A program made the translations under genes and the position numbers. The notes under the pieces were generated by a model. That model made no database searches, was not told where the DNA came from, and saw only the letters and a list, made by a program, of their open reading frames with translations. From Microbotryomycetes sp. JL201 (lineage: Eukaryota > Basidiomycota > Microbotryomycetes), in contig JAQYUZ010000003.1 in assembly GCA_033819885.1 (NCBI GenBank), forward strand, positions 248,001-312,000: a stretch of 64,000 nucleotides of DNA, in the 5' to 3' direction. Below, in pieces: positions 21,266 to 32,418 of the stretch. The number at the start of each line of letters is the position of its first letter. Positions within the stretch are counted from its first letter, which is position 1.

Positions 21266-24200
21266 ATGAGCTGGCAGCCTCAGCCGCAGGGGCTCGACGA
21301 GCTGCTGCAATGCCTGCGCAACTCGGGCTCGCCAGACTCGAAAGTCCAAGAGTCCATCAACGAGGTCAGTCTCGGCTCGCACGCTTCTGCGTCGACACGC
21401 CGTGGCGCTGACGCCATGCTGTGCCGTGGATTTCTGTTTGCTGCTCGCTCGCTCGGTCGTCGTCGTCATGCCCGCACGCGCCCTCTCTACCTCACCACTA
21501 CATCACACAATCTTGAATCATGCTAATGGCAAACATTCGTGCGCCTCCAGCGCCTCGAGTCGTTCAACAAGATTCCCGACTACAACTCGTACCTGGCCTA
21601 CGTCCTCACTCAGCTCCCGAATGAGGACGCCATGGTCAGGTCCATGAGCGGCCTGCTGCTCAAAAACAACCTCAAGCTCAGGCTGCACGAGATTCCCGGC
21701 GAAGTCGTCGAATACGTCAAGCAGCACATCTTTGACGTGATCGCAGACGGCGTGCCCATGATCCGCAACACGGTCTCGACCGTCATCGACCAACTTCTGA
21801 TCGCTCTCGGCCCAGAAAACTGGCCAGAGGCCCTCTCAAAGCTGATCGAGCTACTCGACTCGCCGAACAAGGACGCCCAAGAAGTGAGTGCACGCGCACT
21901 TTTCCTGTTTCCGAGACTGGCTTTGATTGACAATCACGGGTCACTCATCTCATAGGGCGCGTTCGCGACAATGGACAAGTTGTGTCAAGACATTTCAAAG
22001 ACGCTCGAGAACCTCGAGCTCGGAGGACAACGCCCACTCGACTTTATGGTACCCAAGTTTATTGCCCACATCGACTCTCCGCACGCAAGGATCAGAACGC
22101 ATGCTCTGTCCTGCGCAATCCAATTCATCTCGCCCGACAACAATGCCTTGACGCTGCATTTGGACCAGTTCATGGTCGCGCTGTTCAAACACGCCACGGA
22201 CGACTCGTCAGACGTTCGCAAGATTGTCTGTCAGGCTATGGTTCAACTGCTTGCGACCAGACCAGACGTCTTGATTCCCCATTTGTCATCTGTCGTCGAC
22301 TTTATGCTCTACTCGACCCAGCAGAACGACGAGGACGAGGTCGCGCTCGAAGCTTGCGAGTTTTGGCTTACGTTTGCCGAAGATCCAGAGTTGGTCAACC
22401 ACCTTAGGCAGTACTTGCCCAAGGTTGTGCCAATGTTGCTACACTGCATGAACTATTCAGAAGACGACATCATCATTCTCGACCACGGCGACGATGACGA
22501 CGCGGCCGTGCCTGACAAGGCTTCCGACATCAAGCCGCACTTGCTCTCTGGTCGGACTCACGTCAACGAGCGCGCAGAGGACGCTCAGAATGGGGCCAAC
22601 GGCGGCGCCAACAAGCAAGGGCGAACAGCGGACGAAGACGACGAGGACGAGGACGAATACGACGACTTTGACGAGGATGAGGACGACGAAATCTACACAG
22701 AATGGAATTTGCGCAAATGCAGTGCCGCGGCATTAGACGTCATTGCCGTTGCTTTCGAGAACGAGCTGCTAGAGGTGCTGCTGCCGTACTTAAAGCAGAA
22801 GCTGTTTTCGCAAGAATGGGTCGAGAGGGAAAGTGGCATCTTGGCATTGGGCGCTATCGCAGAGGGTCAGTATCAAGTCTGGATCGACTCGATGACTGCA
22901 GACTGACCTTGCCCCGCTCAACAGGCTGCATCACGGGCATCGAGCCTCACCTGCCCGTTTTGATGAACTTTTTGATCAACTCGCTCAACGACCCGAAAGC
23001 AAGTATCGCTCATGTTATAGAAACGACGCTCGGGCTGACAACTGCCTGCACACAGCCCCTTGTACGGTCGATCACGTGCTGGACGATCGGACGATACGCT
23101 AGCTGGACGATTAAAGAGGACGCAACACCTGAGCACAAGGCGCAGTTTTTTGTACCCGTTATGGAAGGCGTGCGTTCTTCTCCAGTTTCTCCAACACACG
23201 CCTTGACTGACTTACTCTCCACGGCGCCGCTGTAGCTTCTCAAAATGTGTTTGGACAACAACAAGCGCGTGCAAGAGGCAGGCTGTTCTGCCTTTGCCAC
23301 TCTTGAAGAGGAAGCCGGACCCGAGCTCGAACCGTTCCTTGGTTCGATTCTCGGCAATCTCGTCTACGCGTTCAACAAATACCAGCAAAAGAACCTGATG
23401 ATTTTGTATGACGCGATTGGCACGCTCGCCGATGCCGTCGGGTCCGCGCTGAACAATCCGGGATATATCGAGGTGTTGATGCCGCCGCTGCTGAGCAAGT
23501 GGCAGTCAATGTCGGACGTCGACGGTGATCTGATTCCGCTGCTTGAGGTACGTTTCCAATGGATCACGGCTGTTGCAGCATGACGGTTCTCAAGACAGAT
23601 TACTCTCGTCTGCAGTGTCTGTCGTCTGTGGTTATCGCCGTGGGCAATGGCTTCTTGCCGTTTGCGCAGCCCGTGTTTGCCAGATGCGTTTCCATTGTCA
23701 AGCAGTCGCTTGTCGAGTATCAAGATTACCGCAACGACCCTGTCAATAACGAAGAGCCTGACAAGACGTTCCTGATTGTCTCGCTTGATTTATTGTCCGG
23801 CATTACCCAGGGTCTCGGCTCGCAGGCGTCAGAGTTGTTCACGACGAGCAACCCGCCCGTGCTCGAGCTCTTGTCAATGTGCCTGCAACACCCCGAAGCG
23901 CCAGTCAGACAATCGTCCTATGCCCTGCTTGGAGACACGGCCATCTCGTGCTTCCAAATTCTCAAACCCGTCTTGTCTCAGTTCATGCCCGGTTTGATCT
24001 CTCACATCGAGGTCGAGCCGAAAGCTGCAGAAGTGAGCGTGTGCAACAATGCCGCTTGGGCTGCTGGCGAGATTGCGTTGCAAGCGGGCTCGGAGATGGA
24101 GCAGTGGGTTCAGCCTTTGATGGAGAGGCTCGTTCCAGTGTTGCTATCAAACAAGGCGGCAAGGAGCTTGACGGAAAACTCTGCCGTCACCATTGGACGT

Positions 24201-24746
24201 CTGGCAATCGTGTGTCCGGCCACGGTCGCTCCTCATTTGCAGGTGTTTGTCAGTGCATGGTCAGTCTTTGCTTTACATGGACGGAGTTGCTTTACAGGCT
24301 TGCTGAGCGTTGGTCCGAACGCAATGATTGCCGTTTGCAGGTGTACGGCTCTCGCCGACATCAAGGACAATGAGGAGAAGGACTCTGCATTCAGAGGCAT
24401 CTGCGCCGCCATTCAGATCAATCCGAATGGCATTTCTGCGGTGAGCTCGCTTGTGCATCGCACATCAGTCGCAGACCAGGCGCTGACGAGGTTTTGTTTT
24501 ACAGGCTTTCGGCTTCTTTTTGAACGCAGTGGCCCGGTGGCAGAGGCCGTCAGACGAGTTGAACGAAATGTTCAAGACGGTAAGCAGGCAGTGTTGCTTG
24601 TCGTGCGTGACTGTGGCCGCTGACGCTGGCTCGATCAGATTCTTACCGCGTTCAAGAACATGTCAGAAGGTCCGGCATGGCAAGCACAATTAGCACACTT
24701 GCCGGAACCCATTGTGGCTCGCCTGCGTGAACGTTACGGTGTCTGA
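21266..24746 (+). CDS. KAP104: Transportin / karyopherin beta-2
   Basis: Transportin imports PY-NLS cargo such as hnRNP proteins. Exons: 21266-21364, 21551-21883, 21956-22865, 22925-22998, 23056-23169, 23236-23547, 23616-24259, 24341-24440, 24505-24579, 24639-24746 (922 aa). HEAT repeats run the whole length. The H8 loop is a strongly acidic stretch around residues 370-390 followed by [34 protein letters not shown] and [13 protein letters not shown] also identify the family. Intron 22999-23055 is GC-AG (AAA|GCAAGT, CTGAC branch), 57 nt, in frame and stop-free. Intron 24260-24340 is also in frame and stop-free. Splicing both restores an uninterrupted HEAT array. Confidence 0.95.
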
Positions 24747-25532
24747 GAGTTTCTCGTGTCCGTCTCCGAGAGGATTGTTGCCGGTTTCTTGTTCTGATAG
24801 CATGATAGAGCCTCTTCCTTCGCCGCCTTCGCTTCCTTTCTCCTTCTCCTTTTAGCATAGTGACTCTACACCTTGTTTAGCATTTTCTTCTCGTCTTGTT
24901 TCAGGTGGCTAGCACCCGGAACTGTGAATTTTTTGGCATGGCAAAGTCTGGCGATTAGCGCCTTTTGCCAAACCTCTCTCTCTCTCTCTCTGTCTCACGC
25001 GCGCGCGCGCGCGCGTGTGTGCGTATCTGCTGCAAAGAGCCCCTATGGCATCTTTTCATCGTCAACTGATTACGTGGATCCGATTGATGCGAGGCGAGTG
25101 TCATGTTTAAAATTTTGAGTGGGCCCGGTCCTTCCTCGAGCGAGTTCTGGAAAGACACATTAGACGTTTCCTCGGTTGCTTGCGTCAGGTTTGAATGCGT
25201 GAATCTCGAGGCGACTGTCGATGGTTTCACGCTGCATCGCTTGCTTCGTGCGCCAAGACCCGCCTTCGGCTTGTCGGGCTGCATGCACCAGATCTTCGTG
25301 ACGCATTCCGCATGCGGCACCGAAAAAAGCCGAACAATAAAATAGAGGAAAAGACATGGTATTTTGCGAGCGAGTTGCAAGACATGTGTTGAAATGTGGT
25401 GCTCAGAGCGCTCGTGTCGGTTGGTCGGTGCTGGCGATTTGACGCGCCGAATGTCGTTTGGGGCCTCGGGGAGTTTTTTCTCTCTTTTTGATCGGTGTCG
25501 TCTCGTCGCAAACTCGACAGCAAAGAACCGAA
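24747..25532. other. Intergenic region with dinucleotide repeats
   Basis: This stretch lies between KAP104 and the elongase. A CT run at about 24974-24991 is followed by a GC run and a GT run up to about 25022, a compound microsatellite able to form Z-DNA. The rest holds the KAP104 3 prime end and the elongase promoter. Overlapping frames of up to 227 codons on the minus strand lack any domain and are treated as chance. Confidence 0.65.
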
Positions 25533-27145
25533 ATGTCTGCCGCCGGACCTCTGTACAGGCTCGTGTCTTCGCTGCCGGTGCCCGAGCTGCCGCGCCAGCT
25601 GGTGCAATGGATTCCTGGCCAAACGCCCTTGTCGACAAACACCGAAGTCGTGTCGGCGCTCGCGCTGTACCTCGTCACCATCTTTGGCGGACAATGGCTC
25701 ATGCAAGACAGGAAGCCGTTCCGTGAGTCGCGCGTGTGTTTGTGTATCTGTGTACGCGCACGCGCCGCGTTGGGTTTCGACAAAAAATCACCGACGTCAA
25801 CGCGCTCGCAACGACCGATCAGAGACGGCTGGCGCAGCACGCGCGACGCACGCACAGCCTTGACCGCCGTGGTAGCCTGCAGGCGCGTCCCGGCCCGCCC
25901 AACAATGCATGTTTGCGTCAGTGCGGCCGCGTGCACGGCTCGGCCTCGCGTCCGCGTTCGGTCATTGTTTACGCTCATCAGAGAGCACACGACGATCCCG
26001 TGCTCGCATTCGGCACCACCTTGAACAAAGAGCGTTCACTGACAATGCCGTCTTTGTGTCCTCTCTGTCTCCCGTGTGACATTCTCGTTCAACTTCGGGT
26101 CTTTGCCTTTGATTATGCACTGGTCGAAACACGATCAGAATTCAAGCCACTGTTCATGCTGCACAATGCCATGCTGTCATTCGGCTCGGGCTTGCTGCTT
26201 GCGCTCATGCTTGAAGAGGTGAGCCGTTCCGCCGAAACACCCGCCGCCGCGTGTTCTGACGCTGATCGGCCGGAACCCCTTCGCCCGCAGATCGTCCCGA
26301 TCGTGTGGAAGCACGGTTTCTTTTACGGCATCTGTCACACGGCTGCATGGACTTCACGCATGGAGACGTTCTATATTGTCAACTACTTTGTGAGTTTCAG
26401 ACTCGTACGGGTGCAAGGTGCAAAAAAGCTGACGTCTGCGCGACCATTCTAGTTCAAATGTCGGTCCACGCATTGACGGTTTTGCACGCTTCCTGGATCG
26501 TGCTGACGGGCACTTTTTTGGGGGTACCGCAGACTGGGAGCTCGCAGACACTTTGTTCCTCGTCGTCAAGAAGAAGCCTCTCCAGTTCCTGCACTACTTC
26601 CACCACTCGGCCACTGCTGCATTGTGCTATACCCAGCTTAACGGAGGCACGTCTGTCTCATGGGTCGTCATCACTCTCAACTTGTTTGTGCACGTCTTGA
26701 TGTGAGCCAGAAACATGGATTCATCTCGAACGTTTCGGCGCGGAATCGTTTGCTGATGCTTTCGCCGTCTGTAGGTACTACTACTACTTCATGACGGCGG
26801 CAGGATACAAGATCTGGTGGAAGAAGTACTTGACGACCTTGCAGATTGTTCAATTCATCATCGACTTGTTCATCGTCTACTTTGCCGGTCAGTTGTTGAT
26901 TGCAGTCACCGCGAAAGCGCAAATCACTAACTTTGTTTCCCGCTCAATCGTCAACAGCCTACTCGTACTTTGCCGCAGAATACATGCCGACGCTCCCGAC
27001 CATGGGTAGCTGCGCTGGCTCGGAGGGCGCCGCCGCTTTCGGTTGCGGCCTCTTGACGTCATACTTGCTCTTGTTCATTCAATTCTACCGCAAGTCGTAT
27101 GGACCCAAGAAGGCCGCCGCCGCCGTCGCCAAGAAGACGCAGTGA
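25533..27145 (+). CDS. ELO-family very-long-chain fatty acid elongase
   Basis: ELO proteins condense malonyl-CoA with acyl-CoA in the ER. Exons: 25533-25722, 26139-26218, 26291-26389, 26453-26459, 26533-26701, 26775-26887, 26958-27145 (281 aa). The catalytic HYFHH box is near residues 146-150, preceded by [14 protein letters not shown] and followed by MYYYYFMTA. Six or seven TM segments are visible, and the C-terminus is Lys/Ala-rich. The fourth exon is only 7 nt (TTCAAAT): joining it gives NYFFKYWELADT, the family consensus NY..KY.ELADT; skipping it destroys the frame. The first intron is 416 nt, about six times the local norm. The next enzyme of the same cycle lies at 33905-35450. Confidence 0.94.
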
Positions 27146-27775
27146 ACGAATGATCGTCCGGCACACACTTCCTCACCTCGTCCCGATTTCGGATATAGAT
27201 ACTGGTTTCAGTTTACTCCCCGTCTGTCTCACTTTCTCCCTTTTTACCTTCTCCCTCTCTCGCGCGCGAGCGCGCGCGTTTTCGACCCCTTCTTTCCGAT
27301 GTTGGAGTTTTTTTTTTTTTTTTGGATCGACCGTTTTTCTTCCGGCCTTGTTTGTACAATGTCATTTAGCATGGCTCTCTCAGGAAACGGTTTGCTCTTG
27401 CTTTCCCTCTTGTCTCTCTTCTTTTCTTGTTTTGTGGTAATACTAGCATACATTAATTTTCAATTCGGTTGGCCAAAACACTTGACTGTCGTTGGCTTCG
27501 CAAAAGGCGGAATCTTGACGCGATCACTGAACAGCTTTCATCGAGTGCAGGCTTTGCACTTTCAACATCCGAGAATCCTGTATGTGCGTATTGTGTTCAT
27601 CATATAACGTGTTGGCCAAGAAACAAAAACAATGAAGTGAGGGTCAAAAGGTACTTTTCTGCGATAACAAGCCATGAACAAAAAAGGAAGAAAGAAAAGA
27701 CTCAAAGAACAAGGAATAACAACATAAAGGGAGAGGTTCATCGGTAGCTAGATACAAGGGTGGAAAGGTTGCGTG
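27146..27775. other. Convergent intergenic region with poly-T run
   Basis: This region separates the elongase and the GATA-finger gene, which converge. It contains a CG-alternating tract near 27261-27279 and a run of 16 T at 27308-27323, then AT-richer DNA up to 27770 that is probably two 3 prime UTRs. No gene is supported. Confidence 0.6.
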
Positions 27776-27800
27776 TCAAGCGTTGCTATGGTTGCTATTC

Positions 27801-27834
<34 letters not shown>

Positions 27835-30800
27835 ACTTGTTGTTGTTGTTGTTGTTGTTGTTGCTGTTGAGCGTGTGCATGAAAGCGTGCACTCGCTCTT
27901 GACTTGGAAACGCCATCAGGTTCGGTTTGGTCGACTGCAGCTGTTTGTTGTCTGATTCGTTCTCGGGCGTCAATCCAGAATCGAGGTCTGACGGCGTAGG
28001 AAACGCTTCAGACGGAAGTTGAGGCGGACTGGACGGTGGCAGCGAACCGAGATCAAAGTCGGTAGGAGCGTCAGACGTGGCCATCAGGTGCGCAGGCAGG
28101 AACACGTCTTGACGCGTCGTCGACCGGCTATCGTCATTCGATTGGTGGTTAAAGACGTTGTGGTTTGACAAACCAGACATCATTGCGCCGTCGAGCGCGA
28201 AAAAGTTGGCGCCAGTCGTTACGCTGCCACCAAAGTGTCCAAACGTCAATGTGCGGTCGTCGTCGGCCGCAACGCTCGCGGGTGTGTAGGCATCAGAATC
28301 GCTGACGGGCGTTTCACTGTCAAGTGATGCAGTGCCATGTTGCATAACGGCAGGCACAAGTCCATCAATGAAAGAGTCGAGAATCGACGGAGCAGGGCGA
28401 CCGCTCGACTCGGGTGCTTTGCCTTTCTGGCCGGGTGTCGCTGAACTCGTTCGAGGGAGCACGCACGGCGAGGACGCAAGAGGGGACGATGGGGCAGTGA
28501 GCTGATTCGAGGACATGTGCGCGTCGAAACTGCGACGCAGCGACGACAGCGGGTCAAACGACAACAGTCCATCGGTCGTCTGCTCGTTCGCGTCACTATG
28601 AGCGTGCGGCATGAGGTGCGGGTCAATCAGTCGATCGAAAAAATCGTCCGTCACTAGTGGATTGTTCTCCTTGAGCGCAGGGTCGATCAAAAAGTCGATA
28701 TCGTCCTTACTCCCGCTCTGGCGCGACTCTGCGGCAGCGGTGGCGTGATCGTCGAGCCCGTCCATGGCGACGTTTGTATCGGTCAAAAGACGGTTCAAAG
28801 CTGTGCCGGGACTTTCTGTCAACAGGAACGACGGCACATGGCGAGATTTCTGCGGCGAAGGGCTACGATTTCCGCCGAAGATGGACGCCCCTAGCGAGAT
28901 GTGGTTGCCGCGACCTTCACCATCGCTCTCGTATCCGCTGCGTAAGCCACCGAACATGCCGCCCGCCTTGCCAGCGCGCACAGGCGAAGTCGCCGCCATG
29001 CCAAAGAGGTGGGTCGGACGCCGACGACCAGGAGACCGACCCGGAGAAGTCGCCATGTGCAATCCGGCCGCTCGGTGAACCCACGGCAGTGAGGAACCCG
29101 GCGAGCGTTGAGGACCGATCGTCTTGCTTGGACTTGAAGGCGGCACCATGCCCGGCTTGTGACCGCTTGACCCCGCTTGTTTTGTCGACTTGAGCTTTTT
29201 CAGGTCGGCTTCACATGTCGCCGTCAAGCGGCTTTGCAGTGCGCGTCCGGTCTTCTGCTTAGAAGATCCGGCCGCAACTGCCTGCGGTCTCACCGGCGAG
29301 GTGTTGCGCTCCACCAAGCGTCGATGAAAGCCTCGGCGATTATAAAATACGCCGCACGCTGAAAGCGCATCGGTACATGTCAGCTGAGGATACCCAGACC
29401 GTAGCCGTAAGCACGCACCATTGCAGACAACACCAGCACTCTCATCCTGCCCTTTCTGCCACCACATCGTGCTCTTCTTTCGTTTACAATTGGAACAGCC
29501 GCCTTTCGGGTTTTGAGGGTTCGTCTTTTCGTTTGCTTGGGCTTCGGTCAGATCGAGAGCGGTGTACTCATCCATGGCTGATTTGCTCGGTGGTGCTGGA
29601 GCGTCGCGCCTGCCACTCTGTGGCTGCTCCAGTTGAGCTGGCGCGCTTGACGATGGCACTTGAATATTTGCTCTCTCCGTAGAAGATAGCTGCGGCAAAG
29701 CGACTTGAAAGTATTGCGCGAGCGTGCGGATGGCGGGCAAGAGCTGTCGCCGTTGCTCAGAATCGAGTGACATGGCGGAGGTTGCCGCACCCGAGGCCGC
29801 CAGAGACGGGATGACTTCAGCCAGCAAGCCGCGAATGCGCGGGTCTTGAAGTTGCGTTAGAACGCTGGCGTCGAGTGGCGCGCTGTCTGAAGCGGAGAAC
29901 GCTCCATTTAGAGGCGGGGTCGACACTGCCGACATGGGAGTTGGAGCTGATCCAAGGACCAGGGACGGCGGGCGTCCTAGGTCTCTTGTTCTCTTGCGCT
30001 TGACTGGATCTCCCGAGCGGTTTTGTACCGGGATGGGATCAACAACACGTGGATGAACGGGCTGAGCTGGCTGAGGATTGGCAAACGACTTGAGCGAAGT
30101 CATGAATTGCGTTTGGGAGAAGGCCGGTCGCTGCGGTAGCATCAGAGTGAGCACATGCTATTTAGGCACACAGCCGTCAATGCCACGTACCTCGACGAGC
30201 TGCAACCAGACTTCGAGCGTTTCTTTGGGCGTCTCGTCGTCGGTGTCGTCATCGTCATCGAGTTGGTCTTGGCCTCGAAAGGTCTGTCCGTCCAGCCGTC
30301 TTCGCTTTCTTGAGCGTCGTCGCTTTTCTTGTTCGCTGATTGAGACTCGACCGTTGACGAAGGTGGTGCCTTCGCGCTTCTCTGCCAGGTTCCAAGACAG
30401 CATACCTTTGCCCTCAATCAAGCCTTCATCTGCGAACGAACTTTGCAGCGAAGACTCGTATGGATCTAGGGCCGAAACAGCGTAGTCGCGAAGAGGGTCG
30501 GCAACCAACTCGGGCCTGCAGACATGGCAAAACTCGTACGTCAGCGCCTTGACAGCAAAGGCTTCATGTTGGACTTGCCTCGAAATGCAGAGTGCGCCTA
30601 GACAAGTCTTGAGCGTGAGTTTGCCAAATTCGACAGACTCGTCCGAGGATGACGGCGACGTGCTGCCTACGAGCTGTACCCAGACCGGCGTCGACAGTCT
30701 TGCGATGAATTTGTACTGGGATGGGCACTTTGACTGATCTTGGTGATGCTGCTGACCCCGGTCAGAGTCTGCCGATGGCGCTGGCGAGGGTGCGAGGGCT

Positions 30801-30847
30801 GGGTCCAAGACGGATAGAAAGGCGGGTGAAGGCGCTGCTTGCGATGG

Positions 30848-30878
<31 letters not shown>

Positions 30879-31133
30879 GACACGCTACTTCCAGATGCGT
30901 GCGTTGACCCGGGTTTTGTTAGTGAATAGAAGATTTTGACTGCAGTGGCGGACGAGGTAGTCGTGTGAGGAAGCGCACTGGACACAAGAGTCAATTGAGA
31001 GCTGACCCATCATCATTCTGCCGCGACCAGCGCGCTTCTTTTTATTTTTGCGGACGACAGGGTCTGACGCAGATCGCGGCATGTTGTCTGCCGTGGCGAC
31101 AACGTGCTGCTGCTGTTGCTGCTGGTCGCTCAT
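27776..31133 (-). CDS. Large protein with one GATA-type zinc finger
   Basis: Minus-strand exons: 31133-31007, 30939-30191, 30130-29419, 29358-27776 (1056 aa). A single GATA-type finger, C-X2-C-X20-C-X2-C, lies near residue 504: CSNCKRKKSTMWW then VCNACGVFYNRRGFHRR. Upstream is a region with VKIFYSLTKP and a basic KRRRSRKRRR stretch (a likely NLS). Gln runs occur near the N-terminus and Asn runs at the very C-terminus, encoded by CTG and GTT repeats. The rest is Ser/Pro-rich. The 60-nt intron 29418-29359 splits the alanine codon between Cys3 and Cys4 and is in frame without stops. Probably a transcription or chromatin factor; targets unknown. Confidence 0.8.
27800..27868. repeat. GTT trinucleotide repeat encoding poly-Asn (minus strand)
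   Basis: About 22 near-perfect GTT units with interruptions, lying inside the last coding exon of the GATA-finger gene. On the coding strand it reads AAC/AAT and gives the C-terminal Asn runs. A second triplet tract, CTG at about 30848-30878, encodes a ten-Gln run in the same gene. Both are likely length-polymorphic. Confidence 0.9.
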
Positions 31134-32418
31134 GGCCGCGGAGCGCGAGACGGGTTGCGGATGCAGGCGCCGCCGGGCCGCGGGTCAGCTCGAGATGGTC
31201 TGCGTCCAGTGCGCAATGTTGATGTGATCGGGAGCGCGTGACTGAGTTGCGCTGTAGTCGACGCCTGACGCGGCGTGATCGAGCAGCGGCGGTCACGCAC
31301 AGGCGCACGCGACCTGACAAGTCTGCAACAATGTTACCGCTCGAAGGCGTCAGCACTTTGTCGTTTGTCTTCTTGCTCTCAAACGCGCACGGCGACGCTC
31401 TGGTGCCTGTCTGATGTGTCACGCGCACGCGCGCTGTCCGTGGCCGGCTCGTGTTTTTGACAAGCGGCGGTGGCAGCGCGTACTCGTCCCCGCAAAAGGC
31501 AGCTGCCAGATAGCTGGCTTGACCTGATAGTATCTCGCCCGTGCCAGCCTGCCTGGGCGCCGACGCCGAGCGAAAGGACGGCTTACCCGTGTGCGAGTGA
31601 CGCCGAGCGGGTGCTGCACGCCGATCACGAGCACCGTAGTCGAGCACTGGAGCAAGGCAAACGAGTGTGGTAAAATTGACTTGGCGCCGCGGCGTCAAGA
31701 GCGCGTGGCGGAGTGGAATGCGTGTGCGTTGCGCGCCAGGAGTGACGGCACACGAAATCAGTCGCGCCTCGGACACACGCACGCGGCGCGACGCACCACT
31801 ACTTGTCACCTCGGAATAACCAGCGTCAACCTTCATCTCTTGAGGTACTCGTGGGTTATGATTCACCGCGCGTATTTTAATGATTGTACAGTGCAACCCC
31901 CTGTCTTTTCTTTCGAATCACCGCAAACGGCCAAGTCGTCGTTTTCCTTCGTGAACGAGGCGCCCTACGGGGCGTCTCAAAGGCGAACACATAAGTCAGT
32001 TGTCAGAATCAACCAGTGACACGATGATGGACGCAAGACTGACCGTCGGCTTTGTCTTGCAGGTTGCTTCGTGGATTTACTCGAGAGCTTAAACACCTCT
32101 CGACGGCGTGTCCACGGCGCCGTTCCCGTTTGCCAGAACCGAAAGGGCAGTCCTCCGACCTGTTAGATAGTGTCGCTTGAAAAGGGACCCTCGCTCTGTA
32201 CTCTGTCGGGTCTTCTGCCGCTCTCGGACCTTTCGAGGGAAGTGGGCGGCACACTGTTGTGCACGTAGACGCGCGCTCTCGTTTCCGAAAGGAATCAGAG
32301 CGCTGCTCCTTGACGACCAGCAGGACTCGACAGCAGGAGTGGGTTGAGGTGCCGACATGTCTACCGCGCGTGTAGAAACGAACGTGGCATCGATTCCGTA
32401 TCTTGATAATGTCAAACA
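31134..32418. other. Longest gene-free stretch of the window
   Basis: About 1285 bp between the start of the GATA-finger gene and the end of the four-TM gene D, both on the minus strand. It should hold the GATA-gene promoter and 5 prime leader. The DNA is GC-rich and has a long open frame on the minus strand (31042-31896), but its peptide is Arg/Thr/Ala-rich without hydrophobic core, domain or splice pattern. I see no RNA gene. Confidence 0.55.

Noticed and set aside
24955-25990. Overlapping minus-strand open frames of 159-227 codons near the elongase promoter
   Set aside because: They overlap the microsatellite and elongase exon 1, have no domain or hydrophobic pattern, and contain no consistent splice structure; GC-rich DNA yields such frames by chance.
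31042-31896. A 284-codon minus-strand frame upstream of the GATA-finger gene
   Set aside because: Composition is Arg/Thr/Ala/Ser without recognisable motifs, and it overlaps the first coding exon of the GATA gene in another frame.
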